Part shown: positions 54,503 to 63,830 of the stretch, in pieces
Numbering within the stretch: the first letter of the stretch is position 1
Layout of the letters: the number at the start of each line of letters is the position of its first letter
From: Streptomyces sp. NBC_01275
Lineage (GTDB): Bacteria > Actinomycetota > Actinomycetes > Streptomycetales > Streptomycetaceae
Reading direction: 5' to 3'
NCBI RefSeq assembly: GCF_026340655.1
Contig: NZ_JAPEOZ010000001.1
Location: forward strand, 1,054,001-1,118,000
DNA: 64,000 nucleotides
Notes under the pieces: generated by a model
The model's input: only the letters and a program-made list of their open reading frames with translations
What the model was told of the DNA's origin: nothing
Database searches by the model: none
Program-made: the position numbers and the translations under genes

Positions 54503-55992
54503 CCCGGTCCAGATGCCTCTCCGCGCTCCTCGCCCTGCTGATCGCCCCGGTCGCCCTCCTCACCGCGCCGTCCGCGTCCGCCGCCGTCGCCTTCACCTCG
54601 ACCGGGGTCAACCAGAACGGCGGCAACTGCCTCGACCTGCCCGGCAGTTCGACGACCAACGGAACTCAACTGCGTGCCTTCGCATGCAGCGCCGGAGCGA
54701 ACCAGAACCTGGGCTTCACCCAGGTCACGGGGACGACCGACACCTACACGATCACCGTGGCGTCCGGCCAGTGCGTCGACGTCTACGGGGCGTCCACCGC
54801 GGACGACGCCGCCGTCATCCAGTGGCCCTGCCACGGCGGGACCAACCAGCAGTGGCGGCTCGTCTCCGTGACGGTCTCGGGAACCGACAAGACCTTCAAC
54901 CTGGTCTCCGTGAGCTCGGGCAAGTGCGTGACGCCGAGCGGCGGTTCCTCGGCCTCGAACACCAACCTGGTGCAGCTGCCGTGCGCGACGGCGAACGGCA
55001 GGGTGTGGCGGCTGCCCGGCTTCACCGGCGGCGGCACGAGCCCGCACACCTTCGCCAACCCGCTCTCCCAGCACGGACCCGACCCCTGGCTCACCTACTA
55101 CGGCGGTTACTACTACCTCGCCACGACCACCTGGAACTCGACGATCACCATGCGCAAGGCGAGCACCCTGGCGGGGCTCGCCACGGCCGCCGACCAGGTG
55201 ATCTTCAACCTCACCCGGCCCAACGGGGCGGGCACGATGTGGGCCCCCGAGTTCCACCTGCTCGACGGCCCGAACGGGAAGCGGTGGTACTTCTACTACA
55301 CGGCCGGACGGGAGCCGTACGACCTCGGCACCCAGCGGATCCACGTCCTGGAGAGCGCCGGCCTCGACCCGATGGGGCCCTACAGCTTCAAGGCCGACCT
55401 GCTCGACCCGACCCAGGACAACACCTGGGAGCTGGACCCGAGCATCCTGCAACTGGGCGGAAACCTCTATCTCCTGGGCACGTACTACAACGGCTCGCAG
55501 CCCATGTTCATCCGGCCGCTGTCGAACCCGTGGACCGCGAGCGGCACCCGCAGGGTGCTGTCCACGCCCACCTACAGCTGGGAGACGGTGGGCGGCGCGG
55601 TCAACGAAGGCGCCGAGGTCCTCCAGCGGGACGGCAAGACCTTCATCGTCTACTCCGCCAGCCACTGCTCCACCCCCGACTACAAGCTGGGGATGCTCAC
55701 CTACAACGGCGGCGACCCCCTCAGCTCCGCCTCCTGGGTCAAGTCGCCGAACCCGGTCTTCCAGCGGTCCAACGCCAACGGGGTGTACGGCCCCGGCCAC
55801 AACGGCTTCTTCAAGTCCCCCGACGGGACCGAGGACTGGATCGTGTACCACGCCAACAACTCCGCGAGCGGAGGCTGCGACATGAACCGCACCACGAGGG
55901 CCCAGAAGTTCACCTGGAACGCCGACGGCACACCGAACTTCGGCGCCCCGGTCGCCCTCGGCACCACACTGCCCGCACCGTCAGGGGAATAG
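54499..55992 (+). CDS. Secreted GH43 family arabinanase/arabinofuranosidase with N-terminal ricin-type lectin
   Basis: A 497-residue exported enzyme. The GTG start (54499) overlaps the TGA of the previous gene, so the pair is co-translated. The signal peptide ends A-S-A-A, then a ricin-B/CBM13 trefoil (C-L-D-L-P-G-S, Q-C-V-D-V-Y-G, Q-Q-W-R-L-V) fills residues 30-175. The five-bladed propeller follows with the three GH43 acids: Asp195 in H-G-P-D-P-W, Asp313 in W-E-L-D-P-S-I-L, and Glu370 in N-E-G-A-E-V-L. It should release L-arabinose, or less likely xylose, outside the cell. Placing the lectin before the catalytic domain is less common than after it. The 3' end overlaps the convergent sigma-factor gene by 12 bp. 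Confidence 0.92.
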   Translation: MTRSRCLSALLALLIAPVALLTAPSASAAVAFTSTGVNQNGGNCLDLPGSSTTNGTQLRAFACSAGANQNLGFTQVTGTTDTYTITVASGQCVDVYGASTADDAAVIQWPCHGGTNQQWRLVSVTVSGTDKTFNLVSVSSGKCVTPSGGSSASNTNLVQLPCATANGRVWRLPGFTGGGTSPHTFANPLSQHGPDPWLTYYGGYYYLATTTWNSTITMRKASTLAGLATAADQVIFNLTRPNGAGTMWAPEFHLLDGPNGKRWYFYYTAGREPYDLGTQRIHVLESAGLDPMGPYSFKADLLDPTQDNTWELDPSILQLGGNLYLLGTYYNGSQPMFIRPLSNPWTASGTRRVLSTPTYSWETVGGAVNEGAEVLQRDGKTFIVYSASHCSTPDYKLGMLTYNGGDPLSSASWVKSPNPVFQRSNANGVYGPGHNGFFKSPDGTEDWIVYHANNSASGGCDMNRTTRAQKFTWNADGTPNFGAPVALGTTLPAPSGE

Positions 55993-57576
55993 CGCGCGTC
56001 CGCCCCCGCAGTCTCCTCCGGGGTCCGGGGGCGACTGCGGGTCGGCGGGCACGGGATCCACCGGGGCGGGCGGATCAGCCGGGTCGGGAGCGGGAGTGGC
56101 CGGGTCGGGAGCGGGAGTGGCCGGGTCGGGAGCGGGATCAGCCGGGTCGGGAGCGGGAGTGGCCGGATCCGGTTCGGCCGACACCGGAGGTTCCGCGGGG
56201 GAAGGTTCCTCGACGGGCGGGTCCTCAACGGGAGTTGGAGTCTCCGGATCCGGCTCCGGCTCCGGTGCCTTCTCTCCCGGTTCGGACGTGCCGGGATCCT
56301 GCTCCTCACCACCCGCCGCAGGCTCGCCTTTCGCCGGATCGTCCTTCGCCGGATCGTCCGCCGTCGGCTCGTCCTTCGTCGACTCGGGCGGAGCCGGGCT
56401 GACGTCGTCGGCCCGCACCACCGGCCGGTCCACGGCCGCGCCGTCCGTCCAGGAGGCGACCGTGGCGCCTGTCCGGGCCGGCGCGCCGTCGGCCTTCTCC
56501 TCGGCCGCGTCGGCGGAGGGGCCGCGCTTGGCGGGCGCCGCCGCGAGCACGTCCTTCGACGGCGACGCCACCGGCGCCTTGGCCACCGGCGTCCTGTCCT
56601 GTGGAGCCGGGGAGGAGTCCATCGGGCCGAGCGCGAGGGAGAGCACGACGGCGCCCGCCACGGCCGCCCCCACCGCGACCGCCGCCGGCGCCTTCGCACC
56701 ACCGCCCACGACACCGCGTACGGCGTGCAGCATCCCGCCGCCGTGCCCGCCCGCCGCGACCTGCGCTGCGGCGGACGCTCCGGCGGACCCCGCGGCGAAC
56801 GGCGCGAGGAACTTGCCCGCTCCGCCCAGCGCGAGCCCGAGCAGAGCCGGGCCGACGAGTGCGGGCAGCCGGTCGTTGGCGCGCATCAGGACCGCCAACC
56901 GCCCGCGGCAGTCGTCGCAGGTGTCGGCGTGGCCGAGCAACCGCTCGGACTGCCGCGCCGTCGCCGCGCCGCGGACGTAGGCGGGCATGCGCCCCCAGTG
57001 GACCTCGCACGCGGGGTCGCCCGGGGCGCCGGGCTGGGTCCGCAGGAACGCCTGGCGCATGCCCTCGCGGGCCCTGTGCAACAGCACCGCCGTCGCGCCG
57101 TCCTTGGCCCCGATGTGCGACCCGACCGCCGCCAGCGGCTGCCCCTCGGCCTCCGCCAGCCACAGTGCCTTCACCCAGCGTTCGGGCAACTGGCCCAGCA
57201 CCCGCACCAACAGGTCCACGGAAGACACCTGTTCGGCGGGATCGTCCCGGTGGACCCCGCCCCTGGACTGCTCGACGACCCGCTCGGCGGCCTGCGGATC
57301 CTGCGGGGTCTCGCGTACGGCGCCGCCCGCGGCGGTGGCGAGATGCCGCACGGTCGTCATGAGGTACGCGGGCACGTTGTCGATCTCGTGCCCGGCTGCC
57401 AGTCGCCGCCACACGCGGAAGTGCGCCTCGGCGACGACGTCTTCGGCAGCCCAGGCGTTCCTGGTGAGCGAGCGCGCGTACGCGGCCAGACGAGGCTGGT
57501 GCTCCTCGTAGATCCGGGCATACGCGGCGGCGGACGCGGGCGCCGGTGCGGGCACGGCGGCGGGACCGTCGTTCAT
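55981..57576 (-). CDS. ECF-type sigma factor fused to zinc-finger, transmembrane and Pro-rich tail
   Basis: A 531-residue protein. Sigma region 2 lies at about 20-60 (Y-A-R-I-Y-E-E-H-Q-P-R-L, E-D-V-V-A-E-A-H-F-R-V-W) and region 4 at 122-180 (L-P-E-R-W-V-K-A-L-W-L-A-E-A-E-G). Then comes an anti-sigma-like zinc motif H216-x3-C220-x2-C223 (A-D-T-C-D-D-C), a transmembrane helix at 298-317, and about 210 residues of Pro/Asp/Glu-rich tail with 7-residue repeats that would lie outside the cell. The protein thus joins sigma and anti-sigma elements in one chain, as in some actinobacterial ECF groups with C-terminal extensions. ATG 57576 is chosen since GGAG lies 10 bases upstream and the upstream extension reads as spacer. 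Release by proteolysis is a plausible but unproven activation route. Confidence 0.88.
   Translation of the reverse strand: MNDGPAAVPAPAPASAAAYARIYEEHQPRLAAYARSLTRNAWAAEDVVAEAHFRVWRRLAAGHEIDNVPAYLMTTVRHLATAAGGAVRETPQDPQAAERVVEQSRGGVHRDDPAEQVSSVDLLVRVLGQLPERWVKALWLAEAEGQPLAAVGSHIGAKDGATAVLLHRAREGMRQAFLRTQPGAPGDPACEVHWGRMPAYVRGAATARQSERLLGHADTCDDCRGRLAVLMRANDRLPALVGPALLGLALGGAGKFLAPFAAGSAGASAAAQVAAGGHGGGMLHAVRGVVGGGAKAPAAVAVGAAVAGAVVLSLALGPMDSSPAPQDRTPVAKAPVASPSKDVLAAAPAKRGPSADAAEEKADGAPARTGATVASWTDGAAVDRPVVRADDVSPAPPESTKDEPTADDPAKDDPAKGEPAAGGEEQDPGTSEPGEKAPEPEPDPETPTPVEDPPVEEPSPAEPPVSAEPDPATPAPDPADPAPDPATPAPDPATPAPDPADPPAPVDPVPADPQSPPDPGGDCGGGRALFP
56075..56172. repeat. 21-bp tandem repeats coding the sigma-factor tail
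   Basis: Units of AGTGGCCGGGTCGGGAGCGGG (21 bp) and a close variant repeat about four times. On the minus strand they code P-D-P-A-T-P-A and P-D-P-A-D-P-A heptads near the C-terminus of the fused sigma factor. Confidence 0.8.
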
Positions 57577-57826
57577 GGCAGGAACACTCCAGTTACCTGC
57601 TGGTGCTGATGGGGCGAGCACGAGTTTGTATGCCGGGATGATAAAAGACTCAACCAATCGCGGGAAAGTGACGCAGGTCATATCACCGGTAGAAGGGTGC
57701 GCCCGCCGGGCTGCGCGCTGCCGGCTCGGCCGCGCACCCTCGTACGTCTGAGGTTCACGTGGGAACGGCCAGGGCCTTCACTGCTCCTGGAGTGGATGTC
57801 CCACACAGGAACAGGGGGAAATTCAA

Positions 57827-59005
<1,179 letters not shown>

Positions 59006-59021
59006 CCACGGAGGCCGAAGC

Positions 59022-59357
59022 TCAACGCGCCGGGTCCGGGCCGTCGCCGCGGCGCAGTGCGCGGGCGCACCAGCCGATGACGGCGGCGTTGGCCAGCGCC
59101 CCGAACACGACGGCGACGACGAACATCGCGGCGTGGTCCGGCAGGAAGAGCAGCACCAGGCTGGCCGGGGCGGTGGCGAGCAACGGGATGACGCCCGCCA
59201 TGGACTCGCCGGAGCTGTCGACGGCGGTCACCACGACCGCCCACCCGAGCAGGACGGCGCAGACCCCGAGATAGACGAGGGCCGCGACCTCGCCGAGTGC
59301 CTGCCGCAGCCGGCGCGGAAGGGACCGGCCGGAACGGCCGGAAACAGTACCGGTCAC
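59022..59357 (-). CDS. Small integral membrane protein, SCO4225-like
   Basis: A 111-residue protein with three hydrophobic segments (A-A-L-V-Y-L-G-V-C-A-V-L-L-G-W-A, the M-A-G-V-I-P-L-L-A-T-A-P-A-S-L-V-L-L-F-L-P segment and A-M-F-V-V-A-V-V-F-G-A-L). The D-S-S-G-E-S-M-A-G-V-x-P-L-L-x-T-A-P pattern is familiar from the Streptomyces SCO4225 membrane family, of unknown function. Convergent with the serine hydrolase, 17 bp apart. Confidence 0.72.
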   Translation of the reverse strand: MTGTVSGRSGRSLPRRLRQALGEVAALVYLGVCAVLLGWAVVVTAVDSSGESMAGVIPLLATAPASLVLLFLPDHAAMFVVAVVFGALANAAVIGWCARALRRGDGPDPAR

Positions 59358-59404
59358 GGGGTGAACTCCTCTGTCGTGGCCAAGCAGGATGGTGGTCGTG
59401 GTGG

Positions 59405-60088
59405 TCAGAGATGGGCGCCGGGTGGGTTCGGGCGGGCGAGGCCGAGGTCGTAGGCGAGGATCGTCGCCTGCACCCGGTCGCGCAGCCCGAGCTTGCGCAG
59501 CAGCGCGTTGACATGGGACTTCACGGTGCCGACGGTGATGCCGAGCCGGTCGGCGATCTCCGCGTTGTTGAGTCCGGACGCGACCAGGGCGAGGACGGTG
59601 CGCTGGCTGCCGGTCAGGCTGTCCAGCTCGCGGGGGCCGTCCTCCGACCGGAGTCCCGTGCCCGCTCCGGAGGCGTAGTGGCCGATGAGGCGGCGGGTCG
59701 CGGACGGGGCGAGGACGCTCTCGCCGGCTGCCACCACCCGGATGCCGTCCAGCAGTTCGGCGGCGCGCACGTCCTTGAGCAGGAACCCGGAGGCGCCGGC
59801 GCGCAGCGCGTCGAAGACGTACGCGTCGAGGTCGAAGGTGGTCAGCACCAGGACCCGGGGCGCGTTCTGGCGGCCGGTGATGATCCGGGTGGCGGCGATG
59901 CCGTCCAGTTCGGGCATCCGTACGTCCATGACGACCACGTCGGGGGCCAGTTCAGCGGCGAGACGCACCGCGGCGACGCCGTCGGCGGCCTCGCCGACGA
60001 CCGTCATGTCCTCCTCGGCGTCGATCACCGCGGCGAACCCCGCCCGGACGATGCCCTGGTCGTCGACGACCAGCACCCTCAGGCTCAT
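59405..60088 (-). CDS. NarL/LuxR-type response regulator
   Basis: A 227-residue regulator. The receiver has D-D at the acidic pocket (V-V-D-D-Q), the phospho-acceptor Asp in V-V-M-D-V-R-M-P, and K in L-L-K-D-V. The output is a LuxR helix-turn-helix (G-L-N-N-A-E-I-A-D-R-L, T-V-K-S-H-V-N-A-L-L-R-K-L). Its ATG (60088) overlaps the TGA of the upstream kinase gene by 4 bases, so the two form a coupled two-component pair. Confidence 0.95.
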   Translation of the reverse strand: MSLRVLVVDDQGIVRAGFAAVIDAEEDMTVVGEAADGVAAVRLAAELAPDVVVMDVRMPELDGIAATRIITGRQNAPRVLVLTTFDLDAYVFDALRAGASGFLLKDVRAAELLDGIRVVAAGESVLAPSATRRLIGHYASGAGTGLRSEDGPRELDSLTGSQRTVLALVASGLNNAEIADRLGITVGTVKSHVNALLRKLGLRDRVQATILAYDLGLARPNPPGAHL

Positions 60089-62409
60089 CGTTCCCTCTCC
60101 TCGTCGTCCGGCGTCGCGCCAAGGGGCAGCCGGAGGCGGACCGTGCCCGACGGGCCGGTCGCCAGGGTGCCGCCGAGCGGTGTGATCCGCGCTGTGAGCC
60201 GTTCCCGTACGGCGGTGTCGGCGGCGCGGGGCACACCGGTGGCCGTGATCGTCAACGTACCGTCGCCCGCGTCGAGTTCGAGCACGGCGCTCTCCTCGCC
60301 GCCGGTCGCGAGCAGGGTCTCGGCGGCGTGGTAGGCGGCCAGGTCGACGGCGGTGGGCAGCCGTTGCGGCACCCGGTCGGTCAGTCGGATCTCGACGTCG
60401 CGGCCGGTGGCCCGGCACTGGTGGGCGAGCAGGTCGAGAGCCTGGACGGTGGGCTGGGGACGTAGTTCGGGGGCCGTCTCCCCGTCGCGGACCGTGTCCA
60501 GCAGGGCGCGCATCGCGGCGAGGGCCTCGCGGGCGCGGTCGGCGGTCACGTCGAGCCGGCCCGCCTCCGCCTCCGTGACCATGTCGGCGGTGCGCGCCAG
60601 CACGGTGGTCTCCAACCCGGCGGCGATACGGCGGCGTTCGGCCCACGCGTCCCGGACGGCCTCCTCGGTCCAGGCGGCGAGGGACTCCGCCTGGACGCCC
60701 CGGGCGGCCCGGTCGCGACGCCCGCGCTGGGCGCCGCCGTACCAGGCCGCACCGACCACCACGGCCGCCCCCGCCGTCGTCCAGCCGGCGACCGCCCAGG
60801 CGGGGAGCGTCGTGCCGCGGTCCAGGACGGCGGCCGTGGCAGCCGTCGCGTGGACGGCCACGGCCGCGACCGCGAGAGGGAGGGTCGGTGCGACTGCGAT
60901 CAGGCAGCCCCTGTCCATCGCACCGCCCCGGGCTCGCGCCGCATCCACGGCGACCGCCCAGCACGTGGCCGCCATGCTCAGCGCGGGCGGCAGGACGACC
61001 GAACCCGTGTAGCCGCCCGTGTCCATCGCCAGCGGCCACAGCAGGGCCAGGCCGAGCAGGACCGCATACGCGGTGCGGGGCGCCCGGCGCAGCCACAGGA
61101 GGGCGACCGCCTGGGCCGCCGCCAGCAGTGCGAAGAACATGCCCGCCGAGACGTGCGAGCCGCTCGACGTCGTCTCCGTCCGGATCACCAGCACCGGGAG
61201 CAGCGGCTGGAGGACCAGGCCGACGGCGGCCGTCAGCTGCGCCAGGCGGTAGCTCCACGGTGCGGTCCGCTCCGCCTGGGCGGTGGTCCGGCCGGGCAGG
61301 ACCGCGCGCACCTCCCAACCGCCGTCCGCCGTAGGGCCGCTGGTCAGGGTGCCGCCCGCCTCCCGTGCCCGAGCCCGTAGGAAGCCCTGGCCGCGTCCGC
61401 CGCCGAGGCCCGCACCGTGCGCCGCCGAACCGGCCTGCGGCGGCGCGCTGGTGACCACGACGTCCGTGCGGGTGTCGCCGTAGCGGCACCGCACCCTCGT
61501 CTGCGCGCCGGGGGCGTGCCGTGCCACGTTGGTCAGCGCCTCGCGCACGATGCCGTACGCCGCGTCGGCGACGGCGCCGTCCGGCAGCGGGTCGATCTCG
61601 CAGTCCACCCGCTGGTCCAGTCGGCGGAACCCGGCGACCAGGGCCTGCAACCGCTCCTCCGGCGACGGCAGTTCCTCCCGCGAGGGCGCGGGGGCCCGTA
61701 CCGCGCCGAGCGCCCGGGTGACCTCGCGGCCGGTCTCGACCGCGAACTCCAGTGCCTCCTGGGCCAGTTCGGGACGACGCTCGCGCAACCCGAGGGCGGC
61801 CCCCGCCGTGACCACCACGGCCGTCAGATGGTGGGCGCTGACGTCGTGCAACTCCCTCTCCATACGGCGGCGTTCGGCTGCCGGGAGCCGGTGACGCTCG
61901 GTCTCGGCCCGCTTCAGCAGGTCTTCGGCCGCTCGGCGCGCGCGACGGGTCCGCCGTATCAGCAGACCGGCGCCGCACGCGGTGGCGTACAGCACGGCGG
62001 TCAGGACGAGATCGAGTCCGTCGCGGTCGCTCAGCCCGTGCAGGGTGAGGCCCTGCAGCAGCTGCCAGGCGGCGAGCGCCGACACGCACAGCACGGCGGT
62101 GAAGGCGTCCCGTTCGGTCGCCACGGTGAACAGGGCCAGCGCGACGCCCGCGGTCCCCAGCACCGCCGTCGCCCCGGTGGGCAGCGGCCCGGCGCCCAGC
62201 GCACAGGCGGCGGCGACCAGGACGAGGGTGGTCACCGGGCGGGTACGGCGCAGGGCGAGCGCGGCCGTCACCAGGCCGGCGACCAGGGCCGCCACGAGCA
62301 GGGCGGACGCGGACGGGACGTCTCCGCGCGCCAGCGCCGCCCCGGGCCACACCACGGCCTGGGCGCAGATCAGCAGGACCGGGAGCAGCCGGTCGTCGGT
62401 TCGATTCAT
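60085..62409 (-). CDS. NarL-type sensor histidine kinase with a second, degenerate kinase module
   Basis: A 774-residue membrane protein, about twice the usual length. The first half has five or six transmembrane helices, a HisKA_3 box R-E-L-H188-D-V-S-A-H-H and an N-box R-E-A-L-T-N-V-A-R-H-A, so it is a normal kinase. The second half repeats the plan with another set of membrane helices (about 400-545), but the phosphorylation box reads R-R-R-I-A-A-G-L-E-T-T-V-L, with the usual L-H-D lost, and no clear N-box follows. The second module is therefore a probable pseudokinase that may sense or modulate. The cognate regulator follows with a 4-base overlap. Confidence 0.9.
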   Translation of the reverse strand: MNRTDDRLLPVLLICAQAVVWPGAALARGDVPSASALLVAALVAGLVTAALALRRTRPVTTLVLVAAACALGAGPLPTGATAVLGTAGVALALFTVATERDAFTAVLCVSALAAWQLLQGLTLHGLSDRDGLDLVLTAVLYATACGAGLLIRRTRRARRAAEDLLKRAETERHRLPAAERRRMERELHDVSAHHLTAVVVTAGAALGLRERRPELAQEALEFAVETGREVTRALGAVRAPAPSREELPSPEERLQALVAGFRRLDQRVDCEIDPLPDGAVADAAYGIVREALTNVARHAPGAQTRVRCRYGDTRTDVVVTSAPPQAGSAAHGAGLGGGRGQGFLRARAREAGGTLTSGPTADGGWEVRAVLPGRTTAQAERTAPWSYRLAQLTAAVGLVLQPLLPVLVIRTETTSSGSHVSAGMFFALLAAAQAVALLWLRRAPRTAYAVLLGLALLWPLAMDTGGYTGSVVLPPALSMAATCWAVAVDAARARGGAMDRGCLIAVAPTLPLAVAAVAVHATAATAAVLDRGTTLPAWAVAGWTTAGAAVVVGAAWYGGAQRGRRDRAARGVQAESLAAWTEEAVRDAWAERRRIAAGLETTVLARTADMVTEAEAGRLDVTADRAREALAAMRALLDTVRDGETAPELRPQPTVQALDLLAHQCRATGRDVEIRLTDRVPQRLPTAVDLAAYHAAETLLATGGEESAVLELDAGDGTLTITATGVPRAADTAVRERLTARITPLGGTLATGPSGTVRLRLPLGATPDDEERER

Positions 62410-62623
62410 GTCGGATCAAGGCTAGGGCCGTGGGCGAGCGGCCCGGCTCCGGCTGGAGGGGGATTCCGGTCCCCCGGTCTCTATCTCCGGTTCGACGCGG
62501 GGTTCGTCCTGCGGCCCGAGGCCGACGCCATGCCCCCGGCCCTAGGCTCGATCACATCGAGGAAGCGGTCGACCAACGCTTCCAAACCAGCGGTTCTTCA
62601 CTCATCCAGCAGGGGGATCTCCC

Positions 62624-63079
62624 ATGTCCAAGCGCATTCTCGTCTCGTCGCTCGTCGGTGTCGTCGCGGTCGGCGGCATAGTCGCCGGCGGCCTCGCCGT
62701 GGCCTCGGCCTCGGCCGCCACGGAGCCGACCGTGAAGAACAGCTCGGTCCGCTACGTCGCTCCGTCCGACAGCGGCGCCGGCTCGCTCACCTTCACCGCG
62801 GACGTGAGCGACGACTCGGGCGTCCGGGGTCTCAAGGTCATCGCCTGGCCCGCGAGTTCGAAGCTCGACCCGACCGAGGCGGAGCTGCGGGACGTGGACT
62901 CCGCCACCTGCCGGAGCACCTCCGCCGAGACGTCCCGCTGCACCTACACCCTGCCGGTCACGAAGAAGGACGCGGCCGAGTCGGCCCAGGGCGCCTGGTA
63001 CGTCTCGGCGCTGGCGACCGCCAAGGACGGCGGCACGGCGTTCGCGCCCCGCGCGGCCACCTTCACCGTCGCACCCTGA
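62624..63079 (+). CDS. DUF5707 secreted protein
   Basis: A 151-residue exported protein with a signal peptide ending A-S-A-S-A-A and a single beta-rich domain (S-L-T-F-T-A-D-V-S-D-D-S-G-V-R-G-L-K-V, then A-T-C-R-S-T-S-A-E-T-S-R-C-T-Y-T-L-P-V). Two Cys probably form a disulfide. This pattern is the Streptomyces DUF5707 family of unknown function. GGGGGATC precedes ATG 62624 by 6 bases. It is divergent from the histidine kinase, and a strong hairpin follows it. Confidence 0.85.
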   Translation: MSKRILVSSLVGVVAVGGIVAGGLAVASASAATEPTVKNSSVRYVAPSDSGAGSLTFTADVSDDSGVRGLKVIAWPASSKLDPTEAELRDVDSATCRSTSAETSRCTYTLPVTKKDAAESAQGAWYVSALATAKDGGTAFAPRAATFTVAP

Positions 63080-63098
63080 CCCACCGCTCCACCCCGCC

Positions 63099-63129
63099 CC
63101 GGCCGGGCGCCCACGAGGCGCCCGGCCGG
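63099..63129 (+). terminator. Strong GC hairpin terminator after the DUF5707 gene
   Basis: A perfect 13-bp stem (63099-63111 with 63117-63129) around the loop CACGA begins 20 bp after the stop codon. No U-tract follows. It could also serve the convergent lipoprotein gene. Confidence 0.75.
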
Positions 63130-63206
63130 CCTCGTTCCTCCGCGGCACCAGGGCCGCCGAAATCGACCTGCTGGTCAGGGAGTCGAGGCGCCTGCCGACC
63201 TGATCG

Positions 63207-63710
63207 TCACGACGCGCTCGGGGCCACGGTCGGGCCCATGCCGCGCAGTTGCTGGACCGTCCCGCCGAGCTTGGCGCGGAACTGCTCGAGCATCTCCGGC
63301 TCCTTCGCGCTGACGATCCACCGCGAGCCGACCAGGTACTTGCCCCCGTAGACGGCGGCGGAGTCCAGCCAGGCCTGTTTGTACTCCTCCTCGGGGAAGG
63401 TGGTGATGAGGTAGTCGATCTTCTCCGTGTGGCAGAGGCCCTGGCGCAGTTCGTCCGCCTCGATACGGATCGTGGGCTTGCAGCCGGTCAGGTCGGCGAT
63501 CACCTCGACCTTCGCCGGCGCCACGACACCGGCCTCGGGGGCGGCGGAGATCTTCGACGGATCGCTGTTCATCACGACCTCCTCCTCCGCTGCGCTGCAC
63601 GCCGTGACCAAGGGCAGCACGGCCACGCTCGCGGCGAGCGCGGCCCCGCGTATCAGGCGGGCGGTGGGCAGGGTCCGACCGATGCGTCCTCGCTGCGGCT
63701 GCTGTGGCAC
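63207..63710 (-). CDS. Secreted lipoprotein, function unknown
   Basis: A 167-residue protein with lipobox V-T-A-C (Cys38) after a basic leader, so it is anchored outside the membrane. The mature part has C-K-P-T-I-R-I-E-A-D-E-L-R-Q-G-L-C, a likely disulfide, and I-T-T-F-P-E-E-E-Y-K-Q-A-W-L, features shared with small Streptomyces lipoproteins of unknown role. GTG 63710 is chosen because GGAGAGG lies just upstream and gives a proper signal peptide; an in-frame ATG at 63818 adds unlikely sequence. Confidence 0.85.
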   Translation of the reverse strand: MPQQPQRGRIGRTLPTARLIRGAALAASVAVLPLVTACSAAEEEVVMNSDPSKISAAPEAGVVAPAKVEVIADLTGCKPTIRIEADELRQGLCHTEKIDYLITTFPEEEYKQAWLDSAAVYGGKYLVGSRWIVSAKEPEMLEQFRAKLGGTVQQLRGMGPTVAPSAS

Positions 63711-63830
63711 GTACCTCTCCGTATCCGGTCCGTATCCGGTCCACGACGCCTGCCCACACGGGGCGACCAGGCGTACGACTACGCCCAGGGGTACGGGCGG
63801 ACGGCACAGCCCGTTCACCTCGTCGCGGCC

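Noticed and set aside
59405..62419. Open frame joining the response regulator to an upstream 777-codon extension
   Set aside because: The extension is an out-of-frame shadow of the histidine kinase. The regulator starts at 60088 with ATGA overlap.
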